NCBI GenBank assembly: GCA_023443315.1
Contig: JAEZVA010000045.1
Coordinates: 1 to 64,000 of the forward strand
Origin: Bacillota bacterium
Lineage (GTDB): Bacteria; Bacillota; Clostridia; Oscillospirales; Ruminococcaceae
DNA length: 64,000 nt
Direction: 5' to 3'
This document shows positions 7,993-16,966 of this stretch, piece by piece. The stretch's first letter is position 1. Each line of letters starts with the position of its first letter. Below the pieces are notes generated by a model, which had not been told where the DNA came from, made no database searches, and worked only from the letters and a program-made list of their open reading frames with translations. A program made the position numbers and the translations under genes.

Positions 7993-9360
7993 TCATAGAC
8001 CCTCCGCCACTGCCCTAGGCACCCCCCGTGTAATCAGCCGCTTGCGCAATCGGTCCGACACCTTATCCCCCTTTTCAAACCGCCCGGTGACGAATACATT
8101 CCCAAGCTCATCCGTAACGGTATTCTCCACCTCGTAGCGGTACAGGGTGCGGTATTTTACCTGAATGCCGTCGATGCCCTCGCCCTCGATAATCTCGGTA
8201 ATCTTGCGGCTGCCGTCGGCAAGCACCTCCTGAAACGCAATAATCGGGAACGCCTTTGTCATCAAGCGCAGGAGCGTCGCGTCCTGAAACTCGTGCATCT
8301 TCTTTGCCAGCGTCACCATGCGGTCGTAGGTGTCCTCCGCGCTGTCTGCGTGGATGGTGGTCACCACGGTGTGGTTGGTCAGCGAAGTCTCTGCTGCGGT
8401 AAAGCTCTCCTTACTGCGCATCTCGCCCACGCCGATGATATCGGGGTCGTAACGCAGCAAACGCTCAAGCAGAAAGTCCTGATCGATGTTGTATTTCTTG
8501 TCGCCGCTGGGTACCGTAATCAGATGAATCACGTCGTTGATGGGGTAGCCTTCCTCATCACGCCTCACCAGCGAGAACTCGCGGCTGCCTTCCTCTAGCG
8601 TCACCACACGATAGGCGGCATCCTCGGTAATCCGCGAAAGAAGATAACCCGCCGTGCCGGTCTTGCCGGAGCCGGTTTCACCCGCAAAGCAGATGCTCAC
8701 CTTGTGGCGTAAAAACAGCTCCAGAAGGTCAAGCATCTCGGGCGTCGCCGTGCCGTATTTCAGCAAGTCTTCACGTCCCAGCTTTGAGAACGACACAATA
8801 CGGATACTGGCCGAGATGCCAATCTCACTGTCGAGCACCGGCGTCTTCATGACGGCGATTCGGATGTTCTTTCCGAGCGTACCCAAAGCCACCGGCATGG
8901 TGTCGTCGATGGTCATATCCTTGTGGCGGAGCATCCGCTTAACCACATCAATCGCATGCTGCGGCGAAAGGAAGCGTTCCTTCAGCCGCAGCTTTCCTTT
9001 TTTCGCCGTTTTGATGAACACACAGTCCCACGAGTTGATGTTGATTTCCTCTAAGCCCAGCTCGTCAATACGCCGCTCATCCAGATAATCGGTGAGGAAG
9101 GAATAAAGCGCCATGTCCTTGTACAGCTTGTCTACCAGCTCTACAATGCTGGCAGCACCCTTGCACTTGATGTCGTGTACCATCAGGTAGTTCTCTATGA
9201 ACTTCTTGAGCGTCAGCACATCCTCCGATGTGAGTGTATCCTTGTTTAAAAGCCCAGTGTGGTTACGCGAGATGTACTCCTGTGTACCGGATAATACGGT
9301 GGCGTAGGGCGTTTCCCCCGCCACCGTGTGAAATAGGTCGTTTAAGTATTGTTCTGCCAT
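7993..9360 (-). CDS. tadA: CpaF/TadA-type secretion ATPase
   Basis: This 455-residue protein is a VirB11/PilT-superfamily hexameric ATPase. Walker A GETGSGKT lies around residue 230, followed by an Asp-box region and Walker B IIGVGEMRSKE; the His-box region TNHTVVTTIHADSAEDT is also clear. An N-terminal helical domain precedes the core, as in CpaF. It powers assembly of Tad pili or secretion through the TadB/TadC platform. It follows the TadZ-like gene after 6 bp in the same operon. Length and motifs are normal. Confidence 0.85.
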   Translation of the reverse strand: MAEQYLNDLFHTVAGETPYATVLSGTQEYISRNHTGLLNKDTLTSEDVLTLKKFIENYLMVHDIKCKGAASIVELVDKLYKDMALYSFLTDYLDERRIDELGLEEININSWDCVFIKTAKKGKLRLKERFLSPQHAIDVVKRMLRHKDMTIDDTMPVALGTLGKNIRIAVMKTPVLDSEIGISASIRIVSFSKLGREDLLKYGTATPEMLDLLELFLRHKVSICFAGETGSGKTGTAGYLLSRITEDAAYRVVTLEEGSREFSLVRRDEEGYPINDVIHLITVPSGDKKYNIDQDFLLERLLRYDPDIIGVGEMRSKESFTAAETSLTNHTVVTTIHADSAEDTYDRMVTLAKKMHEFQDATLLRLMTKAFPIIAFQEVLADGSRKITEIIEGEGIDGIQVKYRTLYRYEVENTVTDELGNVFVTGRFEKGDKVSDRLRKRLITRGVPRAVAEGL

Positions 9361-9366
9361 CGTGCC

Positions 9367-10143
9367 TTATCCTTTCTTCTGTTTGGGTTCATGCAGTATC
9401 TGCGTACTTACGAGCTTTTCCAGCATCGTTTCAAACGCGATGCCTTCTTTACGTCCCAGCCACTTCACCAGCCGCCCCGCCATCATGCGGTCCTCAACCT
9501 CATGAGAGTACGGGAACACATATTTGATATCACCGAGCAGCGGCTTGTGCATCTTCTGTATTTCAGCAACAGGGGAGATGGGACGCGCAGGGTTGATGGC
9601 GGACACCGGTCGTGCCTGCTTAAACCGCTCATCCTTCAAGATACCAAGCATCCCACGCCAAAACTCCAGACCCACCATATCGGGGGTGGTCAGCTGCACC
9701 ATCACATGCGCAACCTCCAAGGCGCGCAGGGTGATGCTGTCGGTCATAGGATTGCTGGAGCAGTCCACCACAAGGTAGTCACACAAACGGTAAAGGATTG
9801 CAAACAACGATGCCACGCGCTCGTCAATAAAGCGCGGCGGGTAGGTGGTGATGTTGTCGCCCGTCGCCATGCCCATAAAGCCCAGCCGGTCACATTTGGG
9901 GTGGATGATAATGCGCTCGGTCACCGCTTTCTCGGTGATATCACTTTCCATCAGCAGTGCGCCAACCGACATGCTCTGCGGCGTGTCGGATAGCGGCGCG
10001 TATACCTTGAGCATGGGCGATACCTTGTCGCCGCTTAGTACAATCACATCTTTCTTGCGCACGGCAAGGCTTGCGGCAATCGCAAGCGCAAGGGTAGACT
10101 TACCCGAATGAGGGCTGCCAAACACGGCAATTACCTTTTTCAC
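9367..10143 (-). CDS. TadZ/CpaE-like MinD-family ATPase
   Basis: This 258-residue P-loop protein carries GSPHSGKSTLA near the N-terminus in place of the deviant MinD Walker A, and YLVVDCSSNPM as a Walker B/switch region. Position between CpaB and CpaF is that of TadZ/CpaE, which localises the Tad machine at a cell site. It overlaps the cpaB stop by 4 bp (ATGA), so the two are translationally coupled. No receiver domain is present, unlike Caulobacter CpaE. Assignment rests on context plus P-loop; a ParA-like role is the alternative. Confidence 0.65.
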   Translation of the reverse strand: MKKVIAVFGSPHSGKSTLALAIAASLAVRKKDVIVLSGDKVSPMLKVYAPLSDTPQSMSVGALLMESDITEKAVTERIIIHPKCDRLGFMGMATGDNITTYPPRFIDERVASLFAILYRLCDYLVVDCSSNPMTDSITLRALEVAHVMVQLTTPDMVGLEFWRGMLGILKDERFKQARPVSAINPARPISPVAEIQKMHKPLLGDIKYVFPYSHEVEDRMMAGRLVKWLGRKEGIAFETMLEKLVSTQILHEPKQKKG

Positions 10144-11189
10144 TGGCCGCCCTCCTCAGACTCCTCCGAGGGCTGGCTGCTCTGTTCCTGCTGGCTGTCA
10201 TACTGCATCTGCTCCTGCTGCAAAGCAAGGAGGATGAAATACTGCGCCTGCGCGTCAAGTAGCTGCTTTTTGTAGTTCTCATCGCTTCGGCAGATCAGCG
10301 CAAGATGCAGCTGACTGTTTGCTTCCAAACCAATAAGCACCCGCGCTTGCTCCAGATTGATGCAGCGCAGGGTAACGGTGGTCGGCAGGATGCTGACGTC
10401 ACGCTCATCGGGGCTTTGCTCGTAGTCCTGCACGTCGCCAATCTCCTCATTGGATACGGCAAGCACCTCAACGTAGTACAGCTCAGACATCAGCGAGGAG
10501 CGGTAGTCGTACTGGTTCGGGTTGTTTGCGAGGTTTGCGTATACGCTAACAATATCCCCGGGCAAAAGCTTGCCGGATACCCCCGCCGCAAAGCTCTTGA
10601 CGCTGACCGATACCGCAAGGTCGCCGTTTGGTAACTCGGATAGATACGCGTTGCCGTAGGGCGGCTCATCGGCAAGCTTTGTGATTAGGATGTTCTCATC
10701 GGTCACAATCTCCATTGCGGCATACCTTCCAACCGCAACGAGTGGGTCGGTAACAGCCGAAACAGGAACGTTCTGTGCACTGATCTCCACCTGTCGAAGC
10801 AGGTCGGGCGTAATGAGCGTCCCCATCGGGATATCGGCCGCCGCCCGCAGCACCGTAACGGTTTTAATGCTTGCAAGGTGGGCACTCATCGGCACAAACA
10901 CAAAGCCGATTAAGAATGCAAACACCACGCAGGCAATGCCAAGATACAGCCGGTTCTTTGTAATTGCCGAAAAATCGAAGCCTTTCTTCTGCTCCGGCTC
11001 AATACCGTACTCCGCATTTTCTCCAAAGTATTTTTCAATCGGCTCGGATGCGGCGGCTTCTTCGTTTTCGTCGTCCTCAATCAGCATTGCGTCGTCTTTG
11101 GGCTTAATCAGCTTACTCAGAATGCCCGCAAGCCCTCGTTTACTGCTGCCTGCGGGTGTAAATATTTCATCGCGGTCGTTAAACTTCAT
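10140..11189 (-). CDS. cpaB: CpaB/RcpC-like pilus assembly protein with SAF domain
   Basis: This 349-residue protein has a cytosolic acidic N-terminus, one transmembrane helix (about residues 77-100) and then a SAF domain (AAADIPMGTLITPDLL). A CpaB/RcpC C-terminal region follows (GDIVSVYAN), with a Gln/Glu/Ser-rich tail. CpaB-type proteins sit outside the membrane and are thought to guide the pilus. The cytosolic N-terminal extension of about 75 residues is longer than in typical CpaB. The gene is in the middle of the prepilin peptidase-cpaB-tadZ-tadA order. Confidence 0.75.
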   Translation of the reverse strand: MKFNDRDEIFTPAGSSKRGLAGILSKLIKPKDDAMLIEDDENEEAAASEPIEKYFGENAEYGIEPEQKKGFDFSAITKNRLYLGIACVVFAFLIGFVFVPMSAHLASIKTVTVLRAAADIPMGTLITPDLLRQVEISAQNVPVSAVTDPLVAVGRYAAMEIVTDENILITKLADEPPYGNAYLSELPNGDLAVSVSVKSFAAGVSGKLLPGDIVSVYANLANNPNQYDYRSSLMSELYYVEVLAVSNEEIGDVQDYEQSPDERDVSILPTTVTLRCINLEQARVLIGLEANSQLHLALICRSDENYKKQLLDAQAQYFILLALQQEQMQYDSQQEQSSQPSEESEEGGQ

Positions 11190-11204
11190 GGAACCAATCC
11201 TTTC

Positions 11205-11639
11205 TTAAATAACGTAGGCAAGGATATGCCCGATTGATAGAAACGGGGCAAGGGGCAGACCCAGCGACTTGCCCTTGCCCCGTTTGAATATGAGCGCGTA
11301 GAGTACAGCGAGTGTTAAACTAATCAACAGTGCCGGTACCGCCCTGCGTAAGCCAAGGACAAACGCGGCGGAGGCACACAGCTTGATGTCGCCGCCGCCA
11401 ATCGCGTCTATAAACAGGCAGGGTATTAAGAGCAGCAGCCCGATACCAAACAGACCCGACAAGGAATCAATCAGCACCTCCGGCGAAAAAGAAAACCCAA
11501 GCCGCAACACACCCACGCACAGCAGCGCAAGCGGAATCCGGTTCGGGATAGTCAGGGTACTGATATCGGTATATACCGCTGCGCCATAGCAGACCAGATA
11601 CGGCACGAACAGGATGGCGTCCGGTATGCTGTTAATCAT
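11205..11639 (-). CDS. tadV: Prepilin peptidase, A24 family (TadV/CpaA type)
   Basis: This 144-residue, multi-pass membrane aspartyl protease has the two catalytic Asp motifs YTDISTLTIPN (near residue 24) and GGGDIKL (near residue 83). This is the short form lacking the N-methylase domain, typical of Tad systems. It would cleave the Flp-like pilin and the TadE-like pseudopilins encoded at 3.9-5.1 kb. It overlaps the RCC1 gene by 8 bp. Confidence 0.8.
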   Translation of the reverse strand: MINSIPDAILFVPYLVCYGAAVYTDISTLTIPNRIPLALLCVGVLRLGFSFSPEVLIDSLSGLFGIGLLLLIPCLFIDAIGGGDIKLCASAAFVLGLRRAVPALLISLTLAVLYALIFKRGKGKSLGLPLAPFLSIGHILAYVI

Positions 11640-13998
11640 CCGCGTCAGTCAATATGGAGGACAGCATAAAACGCAGACGTTGAATCTCCGTTCCGTTTTT
11701 ATTAAACAGCCAGCTTGCAAGCACAAACATCATGCCGCCAATCAACACAGTAAGCAGCACGAAGATGATCACATACAAAAGGGTTGGGGTAGTGCTGTTT
11801 GTTGGCTGTACATACTGCGGTGCGCTCGGCTCAATGGTTATGACATAGGGTGCGCCCGATGAGTTGCCGCCAAAGCTCAGCCCAAGCCGTGCAAGCTGCT
11901 CAGGTGTAGGCATCCACGAGTACCCGCTTACCTGCCCTGTCGTGGAGCTGCCTGCCGTAGTCCCTGCGCTGCTTTGCAGCTCAGGGTAGCCCAGAGATAT
12001 GTCCGGAGACTCCACCGTGACGTTGGGAGAGCGCATGCTAATGTCCGGTGACTGGATGGTCACGGCGGGAGGATTGACCGTAATGTTAACGGGCGGCACG
12101 GTCACCTTGCTGTCGTTGCCACCCCCGTTGTTGTTTCCTCCGTTGTTGTCATCCCCACCACCAACATCGGCGGTTACAATTGATACCGCATTTGATAACA
12201 CGGGTTCGGAGTAATCTCCGATGCGGTTCACCGCTTTTAACTCGTAGGTAACGGTCTTCCAGCTTGACCCTGCCGTGTCGGTATAGGCGTTTTGGCTTCC
12301 GGTATATACCGTCTGTGGTGCACTGCTTGTGCTCAGGAACGACAAGAAGTCACTCATCCCATTTTTCCCTGGGATAAACGCCATGGTGCTGACTTCGACG
12401 TCTTCGGTCTTAGCCATCATGTCGTCCGCTTCAGTTTCCGATTTCAAAACCACCGTGCGCTTGAGTTCGTAACGGTCCGCATTGCTTACCGCATTCCAAA
12501 CCACTTCAATGGTCTTTCCGCTTTCGGCTTTTTCCGGAACTGTAATTTGCACCGCGTCTGCGGAGGGAGGTGTCAGCGATTCGGAATACCCGATTGTACC
12601 GAGCTTTGTGGGAGTATCAATCGTGGCCTCATCGGAATACTCCTCGCCCAGTCCGGTCACACCGTTGATGTTGCTGCCGGAGGCGTAGATGTCGCCGGTA
12701 TCGGTGATGTAGTAGTTGGTGTTGCGCCCGGCGACCACCTTAGTGATTTTTACGTTCTGCAGGGCGGTTACCTTCGTCGGCGTATCGATGTTAACCGGCG
12801 CGCCGGATGCGCCGGATTTATTGTAGCTATTGTCCCCCCACACCCAAACCGAACCGTCGTCAAATGTGAGGTAGTTGGAGTTGCCTGAAACAAAGACCTT
12901 GTTCAGATTCACGCCTATGGCTTTTTGTGAAGATACGAGACTGTTGACTTGTGTCATGGATATGGGGGCTGCTGTTTGCTCCATTACGCCAAGCTGCTTT
13001 TTGCTTACATCTCCCCAGCCATAGAACGTGCCGTTGCAAAATAGAATGCTGTGATTTGCACCACTCATCACGACAGGAAGATTGGAACGATGGGAAAACA
13101 AGGGGTTGTTACTTGAATTGTTGCTTGTCAATTCATATGTTCTTGTCACGGGGGATTCGCCTGTAGGGAATGTTGTTGTACCATTTGTTGTGGGTATAGA
13201 TACGTCATCTACGCAGACAATAGCATTGCTATCATCAATATAGAAAGTTAGCGTATTTGTTTTTGTGTTTATCGTTCCGCTGGTATATTTTATCGTTGCT
13301 GTATATGTATATATGACCTCTGTTCCTGATTGACCGGAGGATATTCCTCCCCAATAAAACAACCGATTATCCAAGTCAATACAATCCACATAGGTTTCCC
13401 CAAGCCAAAGCTGCTTGATGTTTGCGCTTTCTTTTACCAGCGTCGGGCTTGTTCTTGCGTCCGTGTCCCCGACACCGAGCTGCCCGTCTGCGTTCTTGCC
13501 CCAAGCATACAGGCTGCCGCTGTAATCTTCCGCAAGGGCAAACTCCGCAGCGGCATTGGTGTACAGCTTCTTAAACTTCAACTCACCGCCGACCCGTCCC
13601 CATGCGATTTGATTGTATGTGTTGCCTTGTCCGTGCTTTCCATACAAACCACTGCCCGCACTGTACAGCTCCCCGTTTGAGAGCAGCACGAAGCTGGTGT
13701 CTTTGATTACGGCAATCTGTCTTATTTTGCCCTTGCCTGCAAAGAAGGGGATTGCCACCGGCTCGGTGTAGCTGCTTTGTGCCGTGTCCCCAAGACCCAG
13801 CTGACCGTAGGTGTTGTCGCCCCATCCCACAAGCCGTCCGTCGGCCCTTGTCATGAGCACATGGTTGTCGGCTACAAACTGCGAAATCGGGATTTGCTCT
13901 GTCTCATCGGCGTTAACCGGTCTTGTAATCATCGACGAAAAAGAAAAGGTCAGTATCACGCATAGAATAATGGATAACATTCTTTTCATTAGTTTCAT
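11632..13998 (-). CDS. Secreted RCC1-repeat surface protein with Fn3-like domain and C-terminal membrane anchor
   Basis: This 788-residue protein starts with a signal peptide (MLSIILCVILTFSFSS). About seven RCC1-type repeats (W-G-x-N-x-x-G-Q-L-G pattern, for example LVGWGDNTYGQLGLGD) fill residues 30-480. An Fn3-like domain (around 490-610), a Gly/Asn-rich linker and alternating Pro/Val/Ser strands (VNITVNPPAVTI) follow, then a C-terminal helix (VIIFVLLTVLIGGMMFVLA) with a basic tail. It should be a membrane-tethered extracellular beta-propeller. As first gene of the tad operon it is a candidate adhesin or tip/recognition protein; the binding partner is unknown. Confidence 0.75.
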   Translation of the reverse strand: MKLMKRMLSIILCVILTFSFSSMITRPVNADETEQIPISQFVADNHVLMTRADGRLVGWGDNTYGQLGLGDTAQSSYTEPVAIPFFAGKGKIRQIAVIKDTSFVLLSNGELYSAGSGLYGKHGQGNTYNQIAWGRVGGELKFKKLYTNAAAEFALAEDYSGSLYAWGKNADGQLGVGDTDARTSPTLVKESANIKQLWLGETYVDCIDLDNRLFYWGGISSGQSGTEVIYTYTATIKYTSGTINTKTNTLTFYIDDSNAIVCVDDVSIPTTNGTTTFPTGESPVTRTYELTSNNSSNNPLFSHRSNLPVVMSGANHSILFCNGTFYGWGDVSKKQLGVMEQTAAPISMTQVNSLVSSQKAIGVNLNKVFVSGNSNYLTFDDGSVWVWGDNSYNKSGASGAPVNIDTPTKVTALQNVKITKVVAGRNTNYYITDTGDIYASGSNINGVTGLGEEYSDEATIDTPTKLGTIGYSESLTPPSADAVQITVPEKAESGKTIEVVWNAVSNADRYELKRTVVLKSETEADDMMAKTEDVEVSTMAFIPGKNGMSDFLSFLSTSSAPQTVYTGSQNAYTDTAGSSWKTVTYELKAVNRIGDYSEPVLSNAVSIVTADVGGGDDNNGGNNNGGGNDSKVTVPPVNITVNPPAVTIQSPDISMRSPNVTVESPDISLGYPELQSSAGTTAGSSTTGQVSGYSWMPTPEQLARLGLSFGGNSSGAPYVITIEPSAPQYVQPTNSTTPTLLYVIIFVLLTVLIGGMMFVLASWLFNKNGTEIQRLRFMLSSILTDADD

Positions 13999-14007
13999 CC
14001 TCTCGTT

Positions 14008-14610
14008 TTAGTAGTTCATAACAGAAGGGAGCGGTTGATTCACCACTCCCTTCATTGCGTTACTGACGGCATATTGATACAACGGCTGACTTAGCTCCTT
14101 TTGCTCGGCATAGAAGCGGCGTATCGGTATTCTCATCTGCCGGGCGGCTTCTATCTCACCGTTCATTCCCTCGCTGATCTGACCGGTGCAAACCCACAGC
14201 TCGTTGCAGCGTCCGAGCAGCTCCAGCCCCATGTGCAGACCAAGCGAACGTTCCGCTGCCATCGCGTCATCCAAAAACTGCGGAAACAACAGGTGCGGAG
14301 CGACCGGCACAACGCCCATTTCGGCGGCTGACCGGCAGTATACCCTCGCATTCTGCATATTTTCTTCGTAATCCCCGCGCAGCGGGGAGCAGATGTACAC
14401 CAGTGGCATGGGCGAATTCAGTACCTTTTGCTCATTGTCCAGACCATAGTCAATGGAAAAATCCACACCGGCAAAGTGACTGGCGTCAAGAATATATTCT
14501 TCATCGTAGTAGGCTTTTTCTATCTTTTCGATTGCCTCTTCTGCCGAATCTGCTTTGACATTCACGCTCAGTCTTAGCTTCTCGGCAATCTCAACATTGT
14601 AGTCCTTCAC
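14008..14610 (-). CDS. Two-domain accessory protein: DpnD/PcfM-like N-terminus plus DUF4406-like C-terminus
   Basis: This 200-residue protein starts with GTG behind GGAGGAGG. The first 55 residues (YNVEIAEKLRLSVNVKADSAEEAIEKIEKAYYDEEYIL) resemble the small DpnD/PcfM-type proteins of conjugative elements. Residues 68-165 (VYICSPLRGDYEENMQNA...CNELWVCTGQISEGMNGEI) look like the DUF4406 or nucleoside 2-deoxyribosyltransferase-like fold. Activity is unknown; nucleotide or base metabolism is possible from the fold. It lies 9 bp before the RCC1 gene start. Confidence 0.55.
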   Translation of the reverse strand: MKDYNVEIAEKLRLSVNVKADSAEEAIEKIEKAYYDEEYILDASHFAGVDFSIDYGLDNEQKVLNSPMPLVYICSPLRGDYEENMQNARVYCRSAAEMGVVPVAPHLLFPQFLDDAMAAERSLGLHMGLELLGRCNELWVCTGQISEGMNGEIEAARQMRIPIRRFYAEQKELSQPLYQYAVSNAMKGVVNQPLPSVMNY

Positions 14611-14641
14611 AGTATCCTCCTCCTTTTAACGTTGACTTTCT

Positions 14642-15730
14642 TTAGAGCATCATCGTGTCATTTGGTGTTGGGGGGCAAACCACTTTTCCGCCGAACTCTG
14701 TGTTTGACAGGGTGTCACAAACCCGTCTCGAGAGTTCCAGCAGCAGGTTTCTTTCTTCGCCGGAAAGCATTTGCACAAACTGATCCGACTGCCCCGCAAC
14801 ACGGATTGCCGAATGGATTAACGCAAGCTCCTGTTCATCAAACACCACTGACGGCGGGATGAGTTCTGCCCGTTTTACAAAGTCTCGCTTAGCGGCTTCG
14901 TAGTTGCCTTCGAAATAGTGCCCGCATTCCACGCCTTTGCCATCAAGGGAGTAACTCCACGTGACAAACTGAAACCCTGCTTGCCCTCTGTGCTTTGCAG
15001 CCAACACAACACCGTTCATACTGCACAGCTCACGGAAGTCTGAAACACCGCTTGCACACAAAGGGGTAGCGTTTGCATACTCCCTGATACATTCCAGTGT
15101 GGTATAGAAGACGCTACGCAGCTGTTCGGTCAGCCCGTCCCCCAAGGTGGTGCGCTTGAGATACAGCTCCTTATCCTTCACATGATAACTGCCCACCGGA
15201 AAACCGTTTCTCGTCAGGGTGTATTCGTCCTTGTTAGAGGATGGGGAAAAAGTCATGCCCATCGACCCTAGCTGCCGACCGAACTCAGAGACAAATAGAT
15301 CCGTGTTGTTTCGGTCTTCCCACTGTTGCTGAACTTCATTTCCCCGACCGTTGAGCATCAAGGAGCACTCGCCGGCAATTCGGCCCATGTGCCGATACGC
15401 TTCGGCGTGTTCCGATAGTGTCTTACCAGTGGCGAACTGGACAAAACGCGTTTTATCGTCGGATACCTCCAGCATAATGTCGATATAAATACCTTCGCTG
15501 CCGCCGAAGTTCACCTGACATATGGCTTGATCGTAGTTTGGCAGCTCGTCCATACCACCACCAAAGTTCTGCTTCGATAATAGAAAATACTCGTCAGGTA
15601 GCAGACCGTGGTCTTTTAGATGCTGCTCGAGCTGGTCAAAGGCTTCCTGCGCCTTAATCATCCCAATATGCTGAACACGCCGCTGGGCATCCGGTTTACT
15701 CCATCGGTCTACTTCGATTGTCTTAATCAT
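14642..15730 (-). CDS. Conserved element protein of unknown function (intact copy of a duplicated 5' end)
   Basis: This 362-residue cytosolic protein starts MIKTIEVDRWSKPDAQ and has no recognised family. It has mixed alpha/beta composition, no membrane segment and no obvious catalytic motif. Its first roughly 85 bp occur again at 16866-16950, next to the helicase gene stop, with only a few differences. The gene originally probably followed the methylase-helicase gene directly and was split from it by the 1.1-kb insertion at 15.75-16.86 kb. It is likely part of the element's DNA-processing or antirestriction set, by context only. Confidence 0.55.
   Translation of the reverse strand: MIKTIEVDRWSKPDAQRRVQHIGMIKAQEAFDQLEQHLKDHGLLPDEYFLLSKQNFGGGMDELPNYDQAICQVNFGGSEGIYIDIMLEVSDDKTRFVQFATGKTLSEHAEAYRHMGRIAGECSLMLNGRGNEVQQQWEDRNNTDLFVSEFGRQLGSMGMTFSPSSNKDEYTLTRNGFPVGSYHVKDKELYLKRTTLGDGLTEQLRSVFYTTLECIREYANATPLCASGVSDFRELCSMNGVVLAAKHRGQAGFQFVTWSYSLDGKGVECGHYFEGNYEAAKRDFVKRAELIPPSVVFDEQELALIHSAIRVAGQSDQFVQMLSGEERNLLLELSRRVCDTLSNTEFGGKVVCPPTPNDTMML
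15646..15730. repeat. Direct repeat, copy A (5' end of an intact gene)
   Basis: This stretch of about 85 bp is nearly identical to 16866-16950 in the same orientation. Four or so base differences are visible, for example cgccgctggg against cgtcgctggg. It covers codons 1 to about 28 of the gene ending at 14642. With copy B it brackets the two-gene AT-rich insert. Confidence 0.85.
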
Positions 15731-15755
15731 ACGTTACATTCCTTTCACAAAAAAT

Positions 15756-15778
15756 AGGGCGAAAATTTCCGCCCTTAA
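15756..15778 (-). terminator. Hairpin terminator after the 66-residue membrane protein gene
   Basis: On the minus strand GGGCG and CGCCC arms surround a GAAATTTT loop and are followed by TATTTTTTG. It lies between the 66-residue gene and the downstream intact gene. Confidence 0.65.
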
Positions 15779-15817
15779 TCGTAATACTTTTGTATAATAA
15801 CCCTTTTTATGATATAA

Positions 15818-16018
15818 TTACAAAGTGTAAATAGTATATGCCCACATAGCACTTATAATCGCAGAACCAATAAGAAGACTAACTATAGTAAGTACTCTCT
15901 CTTTTGTTGTGGTAAAAAACAAACCGTTTCTATAAATGCTTATGGTAAATGTTAATGCGAACAGGAGAACGAAGATAACTACGCCAGAAATAATGGCTGC
16001 GGTTAATAACTTGTCCAT
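15818..16018 (-). CDS. Small two-helix membrane protein in AT-rich insert
   Basis: This 66-residue protein has two hydrophobic helices (residues 5-27 and 43-64) separated by a short polar loop with TTTKERV. ATG is preceded by GAGGTG. It is divergent to the 245-residue gene with only 30 bp between start codons, so promoters must overlap or lie inside the opposite gene. Size and topology resemble small membrane toxins, immunity proteins or holin-like proteins, but no family was recognised. Confidence 0.5.
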   Translation of the reverse strand: MDKLLTAAIISGVVIFVLLFALTFTISIYRNGLFFTTTKERVLTIVSLLIGSAIISAMWAYTIYTL

Positions 16019-16048
16019 TCTTTCACCTCATTTTTTAAGGGGGATTTT

Positions 16049-16786
16049 ATGTTTACGCATGCTAAAGAAGAACAATTCTCTGATTACAAATTGAAAGTAC
16101 CCGATAAGTACATGGAATATTTCTACACGTACGAGATAGAGAAAATTAAGTTGGCGTTGTTCTTAAGTATTCTTAGGAATGGCCTTATTCAAAGAAACAT
16201 AGAAAGCAAGGTAAATCCGAAAGGTTTTATCTCCAGAGACATAGGTCACAGAATCGCAAATTATTCTAATGATTTTAAACAATTAGCTTATAAGCTCATA
16301 AAAAAACAGGATATTTGTAATTACGAGGACTATATGTCGACTATTAGCTCGCTAATTCTGGTTAACTCTTATATTGAGTTTGCATTAGCGAGATTAAATA
16401 AACAGACTCAAAAGAGACTTAACCCGCTTAAGAAGCAACTTGAGAAACGCACAAAAAAGTGGGATAATATTGCTTTTTTAATACAGCCACACGATTTATT
16501 GATTACCATAATGAATAAACACTTTGCATTGATAACCCTAATCTTCTTTATTCTACTTATTGGTTTTTATATATTTAGTGCAGTAGTTTTTGATGATATA
16601 GCAGTTAAAATCTTCTATTCATTCATTGCTACAGTTGTTTTTATTATTCTGATATTTTCTAGCCGTAACCTTAAAGTGGCATCATATATTAGTAAAATTT
16701 ATAAAGCAAATTATAAATATTCTTACAGATATTATTATGACTACCCATTTAAGAAAACAATTATCACAAATTTACTGAAAAGATAA
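16049..16786 (+). CDS. AT-rich protein with paired C-terminal transmembrane helices
   Basis: This 245-residue protein has ATG behind AAGGGGG. A Lys/Tyr/Asn-rich, mostly helical cytosolic part (residues 1-155) is followed by two adjacent helices (about 160-182 and 187-207) and a short basic tail. GC is far lower than that of flanking genes. It forms, with the divergent 66-residue gene, a two-gene cassette between 85-bp direct repeats and ends at its own terminator. No known domain seen. A cytosolic sensor joined to a two-helix membrane module is a layout found in some phage-defence effectors; that is analogy only. Confidence 0.55.
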   Translation: MFTHAKEEQFSDYKLKVPDKYMEYFYTYEIEKIKLALFLSILRNGLIQRNIESKVNPKGFISRDIGHRIANYSNDFKQLAYKLIKKQDICNYEDYMSTISSLILVNSYIEFALARLNKQTQKRLNPLKKQLEKRTKKWDNIAFLIQPHDLLITIMNKHFALITLIFFILLIGFYIFSAVVFDDIAVKIFYSFIATVVFIILIFSSRNLKVASYISKIYKANYKYSYRYYYDYPFKKTIITNLLKR

Positions 16787-16816
16787 GATTTATAAATATT
16801 TCGTAATCGGATATTT

Positions 16817-16843
16817 TACCGGGCAATTTGTTATTGCCCGGTT
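16817..16843 (+). terminator. Intrinsic terminator after the 245-residue gene
   Basis: ACCGGGCAA and TTGCCCGGT arms around a TTTGTTA loop, followed by TTTG. Located 30 bp after the stop codon. Confidence 0.8.
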
Positions 16844-16854
16844 TGTATATTTGT

Positions 16855-16959
16855 CTATCCATATTCCTGAGCCTTAATCATCCCAATATGCTGAACACGT
16901 CGCTGGGCATCCGGTTTACTCCATCGGTCTACTTCGATTGTTTTAATCACACTTGTCAT
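16855..16959 (-). pseudogene. Truncated duplicate of the 5' end of the 14642-15730 gene
   Basis: ATG at 16957-16959 behind a GAAAGG site opens a 34-codon frame. It matches the first ~28 residues of the gene at 14642-15730 (VIKTIEVDRWSKPDAQ...) before ending at TAG (16855-16857), where homology stops. It retains a functional-looking start right after the methylase-helicase stop (16967). It is most simply the original 5' end left behind when the AT-rich cassette was inserted with a duplication. Confidence 0.75.
16866..16950. repeat. Direct repeat, copy B
   Basis: Second copy of the ~85-bp repeat described at 15646-15730, same orientation, 1.22 kb away. It brackets the AT-rich two-gene cassette. 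Confidence 0.85.
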
Positions 16960-16966
16960 CCTTTCA

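Noticed and set aside
9349..9993. 214-codon plus-strand frame across tadZ
   Set aside because: Antisense to the tad operon; His-rich, no domain; a codon-bias shadow.
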